Shown: in pieces, positions 9,566 through 16,831 of the stretch | Numbering within the stretch: position 1 is the first letter of the stretch | Layout of the letters: each line of letters begins with the position of its first letter | Assembly (NCBI GenBank): GCA_022841795.1 | Contig: JALHQU010000025.1 | Coordinates: 1-56,066, forward strand | Direction of reading: 5' to 3' | Origin: Fimbriiglobus sp. | Lineage (GTDB): Bacteria > Planctomycetota > Planctomycetia > Gemmatales > Gemmataceae | DNA: 56,066 nt | Notes under the pieces: model-generated | What the model saw: the letters and a program-made list of their open reading frames with translations, nothing else | What the model was told of the DNA's origin: nothing | The model's database searches: none | Program-made: the position numbers and the translations under genes

Positions 9566-10255
9566 ATGACCCGGAAGATTTCCGTCGCCGCGGCGGCGGT
9601 GGCAATGAGTGGTCTCCTGGTCGGGTGTGCGGGCGATCGCCCCAGCCTGCAGTCCAAGTTCCAGGAGCTGAACGGGAACAACGCCTGGCCGCAGCGGAAC
9701 AGCTACCTGGCCCGCGAGAGCGTGCTGCACCCGTTCGAGGTGCAGATGAACAACGCCACCGTGCTGAACGGGGTGCTGAACAACCTGGACTTCGAGTCCG
9801 GCAGCGACAAGCTGAACGGCGTCGGGCGGGACAAGCTGGACCGGCACGCCCGCAAGATGCCCGCCCCGGACGGCAAGGTGTACCTGCAGACGGCGGCCGA
9901 CGTGCCGTTCGACGCGGCGGCCCCGGAGAAGGCGGTGCAGGTCCGCACCGACCTGGACCAGAAGCGGGCGCAGGCGGTGCTCAGCTACCTGAACACCCGG
10001 CCGAACACCCGCGGGGTGGCGTTCGAGGTGGTGGCCATCGACATCGCCGACCCGGGCACCAACTCGGCCGGCCCGGCCAGCGCCGTCCGCGGGCTGAACA
10101 CCCAGTACCGCAGCACCCTGACCGGGTCGGTCGGCGGGCAGGTGCAGGGCATCGGCGGCGGCCAGGCGACGAACACCATCGGGGTGTCCGCTGGCCAGGG
10201 TGGCATGCAGCCCGGCGGCACCGCCCCGACCGGCACCGGCGGTATGGTCCGCTGA
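9566..10255 (+). CDS. Tad-linked lipoprotein, unknown function
   Basis: A 229-residue predicted lipoprotein. The signal peptide ends in lipobox LLVGC (C at about residue 16). The start is the ATG at 9566, preceded by a strong GGAGGAG. The mature part has a faint resemblance to OmpA-like peptidoglycan-binding domains (a stretch with DLDQKRAQAVLSYLN), but the key motif is not convincing. The C-terminus is Gly/Gln-rich (GGQVQGIGGGQ). Its place after tadC suggests an outer-membrane or periplasmic accessory of the pilus. Function is not assigned. Confidence 0.7.
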   Translation: MTRKISVAAAAVAMSGLLVGCAGDRPSLQSKFQELNGNNAWPQRNSYLARESVLHPFEVQMNNATVLNGVLNNLDFESGSDKLNGVGRDKLDRHARKMPAPDGKVYLQTAADVPFDAAAPEKAVQVRTDLDQKRAQAVLSYLNTRPNTRGVAFEVVAIDIADPGTNSAGPASAVRGLNTQYRSTLTGSVGGQVQGIGGGQATNTIGVSAGQGGMQPGGTAPTGTGGMVR

Positions 10256-10284
10256 CCCGCCGGGCGGATCGCTGGCATGAAGCG

Positions 10285-10330
10285 CCCGGTGCGGGCGGCG
10301 GAGTGATCCGCCGCCCGCACCGGGTTCTTC
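10285..10330 (+). terminator. 17-bp perfect stem, probable terminator
   Basis: Arms 10285-10301 and 10308-10324 are perfectly complementary, with loop AGTGAT, followed by TTCTTC. The stem is very stable. The U-tract is weak, so it may be a partial terminator between the lipoprotein gene and the downstream Tad accessory genes. Confidence 0.65.
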
Positions 10331-10358
10331 ACCGTCCCGGTTTTCACTGGACCGCACC

Positions 10359-10523
10359 ATGAGCACGCACCTCGCCCCGTTCGCCGCCGAGTCGTACTCC
10401 ACCGGCTTCTGGGAGTACTGGACGAAGGCGTTCCGCAACACCGACAACGTGGTGCTGCTGGCAGTCGGCGTTGGCGTGCTGTGCCTGGCGATCATCCTGA
10501 GCAGCGGCAAGTGGCGGAAGTAG
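10359..10523 (+). CDS. 54-residue single-pass membrane protein
   Basis: A short gene: ATG at 10359, TAG at 10521. The product begins MSTHLAPFAAESYSTGFWEY, has an amphipathic aromatic stretch, then a clear transmembrane helix (VVLLAVGVGVLCLAIILS) and a basic tail, SGKWRK. Codon use (GC-rich third positions) matches its neighbours. It lies between the Tad lipoprotein and the AAA+ ATPase, on the same strand. No family is recognised. A small inner-membrane accessory of the pilus system is a guess from context only. Confidence 0.6.
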   Translation: MSTHLAPFAAESYSTGFWEYWTKAFRNTDNVVLLAVGVGVLCLAIILSSGKWRK

Positions 10524-10585
10524 GCCGGCGACTCGCCCGTGAGCTATGGTTCGACACCCCTGAGTTTCCCCGCGGAGCGAGGCCG

Positions 10586-11935
10586 ATGGCACTCCTGACA
10601 CGTCAGCCGGTGGCCGAGTGGGACGCCAACCCGGCGCCCGAGGCGCCGGCCAACCCGGAGACGCTCAAGGACTCCGGCCTGTCCGCCGCGTTCGTGGCGG
10701 ACATGATCATGCGGACCATCTACGTCCGCGGGCCGCAGGTCGGCCGCGACCTGGCCAAGTTCCTGTGCCTGCCGTTCAAGATCATCCGCGACCCGCTCCA
10801 GTTCCTGAAATCCGAGAAGTGCATCCAGGTGGACGGCGGGGATCTGGTCGGCGAGGTGAGCTACAAGTACAGCCTGACCGACCTCGGCCGCAACCGGGCG
10901 AACGACCTGATGAAGCAGTGCGCGTACGTCGGCCCGGCGCCGGTGCCGCTGGAGGACTACGTCGAGCAGTGCTACCGCCAGACGGTCACCGGGCTGAACT
11001 GCTACCCGGAGGTGTTGAAGACGCCGTTCCGCCACCTGGTCATCAAGGAGGACCTGTTCAACGCCATCGGCCCGGCCATCATCTCCGGCCGCAGCGTGTT
11101 CATCTACGGCCCGCCGGGGAACGGCAAGACGGCCGTCGCCCGGTCCATCGGCGACTACATGAACTCGGTCGGCGGGTCCATCTTCGTGCCGCACGCGTTC
11201 GTCGCCGACGGCAACGTGGTGACGCTGTACGACCCGTCCCTGCACCAGGTGGACGACACCCCGACCGAGTACGGGGACGACGGGGACGCGGCCGTGCGGC
11301 GGCTGCTGTCCGACGGGGCGGTGGACCAGCGGTGGGTCCGCATCCGCCGGCCGGTGATCGTGGTGGGCGGCGAACTCACCCTGGAAATGCTCGACCTGCG
11401 GTTCAACAAGGACGCCAACTTCTACCAGGCGCCCATCCACTTCAAGGCGAACGGCGGGGTGTTCCTGATCGACGACTTCGGCCGCCAGATCGTCTCCCCG
11501 AAGGACCTTCTGAACCGCTGGATCCTGCCGCTCGAGGACCGGCACGACTTCCTCACCGTGGCCACCGGCAAGAAGTTCCAGGTGCCGTTCGAGCAGCTCA
11601 TCATCTTCAGCACCAACCTGGACCCGAAAGCACTGGTGGACGACGCCTTCCTGCGGCGGATCCGCCACAAGGTGGGCATCCCGGCGCCGCAGCGGGACGT
11701 GTACGAGAAGATCTTCACCGCCGTGTGCAAGCGGCTGGACATGAACTACGCGCCGGAGGCGGTGGAGTACCTGTACGAGCGGTACTACAACCGCGGTCGC
11801 GTGCCGCGGGCGTCCGACTGCCGGGATTTGTTGGAAACGGTCCAGTCGATTTGTCGATACAGACGGCAACCCGTGCACCTGTCGCGGGACCTGATGGCCG
11901 AAGCGGCCGCCAGTTTCATCGCCGAGTTCGACTGA
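10586..11935 (+). CDS. AAA+ ATPase linked to the Tad locus
   Basis: A 449-residue ATPase with a helical N-terminal region, then an AAA+ core: Walker A GPPGNGKT at residues 175-182, Walker B-like GVFLIDDFGRQ, and a sensor/Arg segment around IIFSTNLDPKALVDDAFLRRI. This resembles MoxR/AAA_5-type chaperone ATPases rather than secretion ATPases. It sits between Tad genes on the same strand and is probably an accessory regulator or remodeler of the pilus. The ATG at 10586 is chosen because the upstream frame overlaps the preceding small gene. The substrate is unknown. Confidence 0.75.
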   Translation: MALLTRQPVAEWDANPAPEAPANPETLKDSGLSAAFVADMIMRTIYVRGPQVGRDLAKFLCLPFKIIRDPLQFLKSEKCIQVDGGDLVGEVSYKYSLTDLGRNRANDLMKQCAYVGPAPVPLEDYVEQCYRQTVTGLNCYPEVLKTPFRHLVIKEDLFNAIGPAIISGRSVFIYGPPGNGKTAVARSIGDYMNSVGGSIFVPHAFVADGNVVTLYDPSLHQVDDTPTEYGDDGDAAVRRLLSDGAVDQRWVRIRRPVIVVGGELTLEMLDLRFNKDANFYQAPIHFKANGGVFLIDDFGRQIVSPKDLLNRWILPLEDRHDFLTVATGKKFQVPFEQLIIFSTNLDPKALVDDAFLRRIRHKVGIPAPQRDVYEKIFTAVCKRLDMNYAPEAVEYLYERYYNRGRVPRASDCRDLLETVQSICRYRRQPVHLSRDLMAEAAASFIAEFD

Positions 11936-11970
11936 CCGGCCGACCGCCGGCGACCTCCCGGAGTGGACCC

Positions 11971-12819
11971 ATGGACGGGCGCGTGCGGCGACTGGCGTTC
12001 CTGGCGGCGGCCGCCGCCCTCGGCTCCGTCGGGTGCAAGCTGTTCCAGCGGGAGCAAGACCCGATGGCGAACGCCGCCCTGCCGGTGGCCGGACAGCAGA
12101 CCAAGGGCAACTGGTTCAACTCGACGCCGAAGTACGGCCCGCAGCAAGAACAGATCCCGATGCGGATGGCCACCAAGAAGGGCCAGGCGTTCAAGCCGGA
12201 GACGCTGAACGCCGTCGGCGAGGCGGAACTCGAAGCCGCGTTCGACGACACCCGCAGCGGGGCCGACCGCGACCAGCTCATCGACGTGGCCCGCCAGCGG
12301 TACGAGTCCACCCTCAAGCAGGACCCGAAGAACCGCGACGCGCTGCTCGGGCTGGGCAAGCTGTACACCTGGGCCGGCGACCACGGCCGGGCCATGCAGT
12401 GGTACACGGAGGCCACCCGCCAGCACCCGAAGGACCGGGACATCGCGCTGGCGGTGGTCAAGTGCCACATCCGCTTCCAGGACTGGGAGTCGGCGTGCAA
12501 GGCGTGCGAGGCGGCGGTGGCGGCCGACCCGGACAACCGGCACTTCACCAAGACGCTCGGGTACTGCCAGGCGCGGGTGAACCGCTGGGACGACGCGTTC
12601 GGCACGCTCATGAAGATCATGTCGGAGAGCGAGGCCCGCACGTTCCTGGGGCAGACGCTGATCGCCCTCGGCCGTGTCCCGGAGGGGCAGCAGCAACTCC
12701 AGACGGCGGTGACCGCCGACCCGAACAACGAGAACGCGAAGACGGTGCTGGCGGCCATGCGAGACGGCACCCACCCGGCCATCCAGCAGGCCGGGGCGGA
12801 AACGCAACCGCCGCGGTGA
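11971..12819 (+). CDS. TPR lipoprotein, TadD-like
   Basis: A 282-residue protein with a signal peptide ending at a lipobox-like GSVGC (Cys 22), followed by at least four tetratricopeptide-type helical repeats (for example DALLGLGKLYTWAGDHGRAM and DIALAVVKCHIRFQDWESAC). TadD is the TPR lipoprotein that helps secretin assembly in Tad systems, and this gene is in the expected position at the end of the locus. The ATG at 11971 is 35 bases after the ATPase stop. TPR proteins are diverse, so the TadD role is inferred. Confidence 0.72.
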   Translation: MDGRVRRLAFLAAAAALGSVGCKLFQREQDPMANAALPVAGQQTKGNWFNSTPKYGPQQEQIPMRMATKKGQAFKPETLNAVGEAELEAAFDDTRSGADRDQLIDVARQRYESTLKQDPKNRDALLGLGKLYTWAGDHGRAMQWYTEATRQHPKDRDIALAVVKCHIRFQDWESACKACEAAVAADPDNRHFTKTLGYCQARVNRWDDAFGTLMKIMSESEARTFLGQTLIALGRVPEGQQQLQTAVTADPNNENAKTVLAAMRDGTHPAIQQAGAETQPPR

Positions 12820-12866
12820 ATGTGAATAGAACCCGGAGCGCGAGCGACGGGGTGATATCGGAAGTG

Positions 12867-12928
12867 CGAGCCGGGAGCGTGAGCGACCGGAGGGTGTGAA
12901 TCCTCCGGTCGCTCACGCTCCCGGCTCG
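12867..12928 (+). repeat. 27-bp inverted repeat (family 1, copy A)
   Basis: Perfect arms 12867-12893 and 12902-12928 (core GAGCCGGGAGCGTGAGCGAC), 8-base loop. It lies between the convergent Tad locus and HEAT-protein gene, where it could terminate both. A second copy with the same arm sequence is at 44339-44405, so this is a dispersed repeat. A degenerate partial copy appears just upstream, near 12832-12848. Confidence 0.85.
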
Positions 12929-12936
12929 TAGACGGG

Positions 12937-14241
12937 CTACTTCTTATCGGACTTGTTTTCCTCCTTCGCCAGCCGCTTCTCCAGTTCGTTGCGGCACTCG
13001 CGGACGTGCCGGATGGTCTTCAACTCCTCCTTCTGGCTGGCGGCGAGCCAGATGTTCAGGGCCGCCACGTCCCGCTTACTGCCGATCTTGCTCAGGCAAT
13101 CCGCGGCCGCGTGCCGCAAGACCTTCTCCGAATCGTACAGGAGAGCCACGACCGGCGGGGTGTCTCGACCGCCGCCGATCTCTTCCAGGAGCAGCAACGC
13201 CGAATGTCGCACACCCACCTCCGGGTGGGCGAGGTGCTTGACCGCCGGCTCGACGAACCGGCTACGGTCGCGGTTCTCAAAATCGACGCGGAGGGAGGTG
13301 TAGACGCGCTCCAACTCTCGGGGCGATCTCGGCTCTGCCACGACCCGCTCGAAGAACGGCAGCACCTTGTCGCCCATCTCCCGAAGCTCTTGGCGAGCGG
13401 ATTTCGTCTCCACGCCGCTCAGGTGAAAGCGAACCCGGTCCAGGGTCTCGGGGTCGAGCGCGGGCTTGGCCGACCAGGCGTCGGCCACCCACGCCTCCAA
13501 CTCGTCGCGGTACTCCCGCACGAACTCCGTGACCTGCGGATCCTCCTGCCGGCTGTTCGTCAGCCACACGTTCAGCGCCGCCAAGTCCGCCTTGCCGCCG
13601 AGCTTTCTCAGGGAAATAGCGGCACTCATCCGCGCGTATTTGCTCTCGTCATAGAGCATGGCGACCACGGGCGGAGTGTCGCGGCCGCTACCGATCTCGC
13701 GCAGCAGCATCACAGCGTATTGTCGCACGTCCAATTCGGGGTGGGCAAGGTACTCGACCGCCGGTTCGACGAACCGGCGGCGGTCCAGATGCCCCAGGTC
13801 GAGGCGGAGATAGATGAATATTTTCTCGATCTCCGAGTGCGTACTGGTGGGGTCGGCCAGGATTCGCTCGAAGTACGGCAACACCCTGTCGCCCATCTCC
13901 ACAAACCTGACCCGCGCGAACGCCAGTCCATTGCCGCACCAGCCACTCAAGTCGTAGCGTATTTGATCGAGTGTGCTGTCACCGGATGGGGCAGGCAGGA
14001 TGACATGCGGTAGCAGGTCGAACACAGCTGCGTCCAGCGGTTGCAGAGTATCGCTGCCCTCGCCGGACAAAGCCGATTCTGGATTTACGGCCGCGAACTG
14101 CTGTCCGGGGTCCGCGCTCCCGCCCACCGGGCCGATGTAGACCGCGTACCACACGAGAACGCCCCCGGCAGCAATGGCTGCGACTGCGCTCCACCAGAGC
14201 CAGGTGGATCGGCGGCGGGAGGTGGGGCAGGTCGTGTTCAA
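12937..14241 (-). CDS. HEAT-repeat protein with N-terminal membrane anchor
   Basis: A 434-residue protein starting with a basic segment and one transmembrane helix (WLWWSAVAAIAAGGVLVW), then an extracytoplasmic region of HEAT-like helical repeats. It contains an internal duplication: two blocks of about 150 residues that each end in GRDTPPVVA-LLYD, then AALN-WL and a charged helix. The start is a TTG at 14241, unusual but supported by GGAGG seven bases upstream and by overlap with the stop of the preceding gene (TTGA). It is probably translationally coupled to the surface metalloprotease-like gene. The ligand is unknown. Confidence 0.7.
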   Translation of the reverse strand: MNTTCPTSRRRSTWLWWSAVAAIAAGGVLVWYAVYIGPVGGSADPGQQFAAVNPESALSGEGSDTLQPLDAAVFDLLPHVILPAPSGDSTLDQIRYDLSGWCGNGLAFARVRFVEMGDRVLPYFERILADPTSTHSEIEKIFIYLRLDLGHLDRRRFVEPAVEYLAHPELDVRQYAVMLLREIGSGRDTPPVVAMLYDESKYARMSAAISLRKLGGKADLAALNVWLTNSRQEDPQVTEFVREYRDELEAWVADAWSAKPALDPETLDRVRFHLSGVETKSARQELREMGDKVLPFFERVVAEPRSPRELERVYTSLRVDFENRDRSRFVEPAVKHLAHPEVGVRHSALLLLEEIGGGRDTPPVVALLYDSEKVLRHAAADCLSKIGSKRDVAALNIWLAASQKEELKTIRHVRECRNELEKRLAKEENKSDKK

Positions 14242-16409
14242 GTGTTGACCTCCACCAGTTCGGTCAGGGTGGTGGTCATCTGTTTCTCCTGACCCAGAGT
14301 CAGCCGCCGCGAGTCGAACACGGTATTGGACGTGATGGCGAACTTCCCGTGAACCATCAGGTTGACCCGTTGCTCCAAGCGCGGAATGCCGGGGTACGGG
14401 TAGTGCGTCAGGTCACCGATCGGCACTTTAGCGTTCCCCTGGTTCTCCAGGATGTGTCCGGCCTCGTGTGCGAGGACGATGTAGGTGTGATCTTCTCGAA
14501 TGATCACACTGTCCCGCAGGCCGGCATCCGCTTGCCTCAGGTGGCTTCTCGCGTAGGACAAGCCATCCGTCCCGCTCGTCATCCGGTTGACGTAGTACAC
14601 CTCGATGTCGTCCTTGCCCCCCTGCGTCGGGGTGCGAATCGTCTGGTCGCTGAGCAAAGCCCTGTCTTCCGCTTGCGGTATGAGCCACACTAGGCCGTTC
14701 TCGACTGTGGGTATGGCATCATCCAGACTCGGTTTCTCACCCGGTGTGTTTAACCCGGCCCCGTTCGGTGGGTCGGTCGGCCCGATAATGCCCACCACCT
14801 GGATTGCCATGCCGATCTGGGCGTAGATCTCTTCCATCGCCCGGATGTGGTCCAGCACCTTCTGGGTCGCCACCGTCTGCGTGCCGTTCACCGTCTCCCG
14901 CATGATGTTGACGTGCAGTTTGACCGTGTGCTGGATTTTGACAGGTGACCAGTTGGAGACGGCGGCCTGACCGGCCGGGGTGTAGGTGGCGATCGCCTTG
15001 CCGCCGAGGGCGATGAGGTGTGTCCGGTCGCTCACCGGGAATCGATAGTTGTTGTTCGGGTAGCCCTTCTTCTCGTTGAACGAGTTCGCCGCCGGAGACG
15101 TATCGTCCGTCCCGATGCCGTGGGTGGTGGTTCCTGGGCGGTTCGGGTTGGCGAAGGCGGGGATCGCGAACGCGTCGTCCACGTCGTTCGACACCAGCAA
15201 CTGCGAGTCGGAGATGTAGTACCCCGCCCGGCCCAGCATCCGCACCAGCGCCACGTCCGTGTCGTTGTCGTCGTACAGAGCGGCTTTCGCCGGCAAGTTC
15301 GCCGTCCGCACCTTGGCGGTGATCGATGGCGTGTTGTTGCCCCACGCGACCGTGTCTTTCACCACCACGTTGAACCTGTCCACGTCGTGGTCGATGAAGT
15401 CGAACCCGTTCACGTCCGGCGGGCGAAAGGTTATGTACGGCTTGCCTTGGGCGTCGTAGCCGACGGCGAACGCGGTTTCCCACTTCGCCACCTTCAGCCG
15501 GTACGCGTTCTGCATTTGACCAGGTTTGACCAGCCAGACGCCGTAGTTGCTCGGTTGCACCGGATCCGGGAGGGCGAGCAGGCCGGCGTCCGCTGTGCCC
15601 GAGATGGGGTAGCCGCCGCCGAGCGGAATCGGGTCGCTCCACCCCTCCAGATCGACGTCGCTGTCCCGCGTTTCGTCCCCAGGGTAGTTCGGCTGGACGA
15701 ACCCTTCGAGAAACATCACGTTCACCCGAATCCGGTAACCGCCGACCGGCAGCCCGGTGAAGCTGTAGGCGCCGTTGGTGTTCGTCACGGTAGACTTGAT
15801 GAACGTGCCGTCGGCGGTGTACAGCGAGACGCCGACCCCGTCCCGGCCCGCTTCGATGAAATCCCGCAAGTGGTTCTGGTTGGGGTTGTCGTCCCACACC
15901 ACCCCGGAAATCGACCCCGGGCCGGGCGGCGGGGGCGGCGGGTCGTCCAGGTTCAGCACCTCGGCCACGAACGAGTGGTCGTTGTAGTCCCAGTCGCAGA
16001 TGGGCGGGTCGTGCGACTGGTCTTCCAGGTAGATGCCCCACAGGCTGGACCCCGGGGTGGGCGGCGGGGCGCCGAGCGGCAGGGCCGCGCCCGGCAGCAG
16101 CAAGTACGGCTTGTGTTCCGCCGCGGTGAACCCGGCCGTGCCCACCGTGAACGGGAACGAGAACACCTCGGCCGGCTGGGTCGGGCTGATCGGCGGTCGC
16201 GTCATTCGCACCGTGCCGGTGACTGCCTCGCGGATGGCTTCCCCGGCGGTCGGGGCGTCCACGAAGGCGTATCCCGGGTCGTAGATTTCGTACTCCGGCT
16301 TGGTGTTCAATCCGCCGTCCAGGTAGGTGTACGCGGTGCTGCCGGTGTACCCCTCGAACGGGCTGAGCAACCGGACCATGAACCACGTCGGTACGGTGCG
16401 GTCTTCCAC
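14238..16409 (-). CDS. SdrD_B-like surface protein with HExxH motif, 5' end frameshifted
   Basis: The open frame encodes 723 residues. It begins with the planctomycete secreted-protein signature (LNLEQVEDRTVPTW reads in frame across the GTG at 16409). Next come a GEVF-like beta region, a proline hinge, an SdrD_B/Cna_B-type domain (SGVVWDDN ... TNTNGAYSFTGLPVGGYRIRV, about residues 165-232), and a C-terminal domain with HEAGH at about 648-652 and a later NLM resembling a Met-turn. This suggests a surface zinc metallopeptidase; the third ligand is not certain. The natural ATG (16483-16481, MFGFARTVPAP) is in another frame, separated by a run of ten C on the coding strand. As written, translation from it stops after 20 residues. 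One more C would restore the gene. Confidence 0.65.
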   Translation of the reverse strand: MEDRTVPTWFMVRLLSPFEGYTGSTAYTYLDGGLNTKPEYEIYDPGYAFVDAPTAGEAIREAVTGTVRMTRPPISPTQPAEVFSFPFTVGTAGFTAAEHKPYLLLPGAALPLGAPPPTPGSSLWGIYLEDQSHDPPICDWDYNDHSFVAEVLNLDDPPPPPPGPGSISGVVWDDNPNQNHLRDFIEAGRDGVGVSLYTADGTFIKSTVTNTNGAYSFTGLPVGGYRIRVNVMFLEGFVQPNYPGDETRDSDVDLEGWSDPIPLGGGYPISGTADAGLLALPDPVQPSNYGVWLVKPGQMQNAYRLKVAKWETAFAVGYDAQGKPYITFRPPDVNGFDFIDHDVDRFNVVVKDTVAWGNNTPSITAKVRTANLPAKAALYDDNDTDVALVRMLGRAGYYISDSQLLVSNDVDDAFAIPAFANPNRPGTTTHGIGTDDTSPAANSFNEKKGYPNNNYRFPVSDRTHLIALGGKAIATYTPAGQAAVSNWSPVKIQHTVKLHVNIMRETVNGTQTVATQKVLDHIRAMEEIYAQIGMAIQVVGIIGPTDPPNGAGLNTPGEKPSLDDAIPTVENGLVWLIPQAEDRALLSDQTIRTPTQGGKDDIEVYYVNRMTSGTDGLSYARSHLRQADAGLRDSVIIREDHTYIVLAHEAGHILENQGNAKVPIGDLTHYPYPGIPRLEQRVNLMVHGKFAITSNTVFDSRRLTLGQEKQMTTTLTELVEVNT

Positions 16410-16443
16410 CTGCTCAAGGTTCAGGCGAACGCGATGGCAAGAT

Positions 16444-16453
16444 GGGGGGGGGG
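16444..16453 (-). repeat. Homopolymer G10 (C10 on coding strand) at a gene start
   Basis: Ten consecutive G on the + strand lie between the ATG at 16483 and the LEPR-like motif of the surface protein. With 10 bases the two are out of frame; 11 or 8 would join them. Such tracts are classical slippage sites for phase variation, but are also common places for sequencing error. Confidence 0.8.
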
Positions 16454-16483
16454 CGCGGGGACTGTGCGGGCGAAGCCGAACAT

Positions 16484-16831
16484 GAGGCGAGTCCTTGCGG
16501 GTGAACGGGAACCACCGTCACGATCTGACGCCAGGATTGTTAACTGGCGTGGCGGGCGCGTCAACGGAAAAAAAGTGTCACGAGCCGATTTTCCGGCGGG
16601 GTCGATTTTGCCGAATCAGCAGGCACGTCAATCCCGGACTGTGGGCGTTGTCTCCCCGGCGGCGAACGGCCCCGGAACGGGGCGGTTTGTTGGGAAAACG
16701 GCCCGAAACAGGCCTGCGACCCGACGGGGTCAAGCGGCGACCGGCCGGCGGAAACGCCTGATTTTCCAGGCTTCGGCAAGGGTATTCCCCCCACCGCCTC
16801 ACCACACGGGCGGTCAGGTGGTACACCCGGT
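16484..16831. other. Intergenic region between PQQ protein and surface protein genes
   Basis: About 350 bases without a convincing gene. It contains a 7-bp stem hairpin (16528-16534 with 16544-16550, loop GATTGTTAA), an A7 run at 16566-16572, and weak hairpins near 16757-16775 and 16793-16814, the last possibly downstream of the PQQ gene. It presumably holds the promoter of the - strand surface-protein gene. Confidence 0.4.

Noticed and set aside
10618-11970. Upstream extension of the TPR lipoprotein frame over the AAA+ ATPase
   Set aside because: The extension is shadow sequence. The lipoprotein signal starts at 11971, so the gene starts there.
14737-16386. Alternative - strand 549-codon frame over the surface-protein gene
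   Set aside because: Composition is typical of a GC shadow and it lacks the SdrD_B and HExxH motifs, which lie in the other frame.
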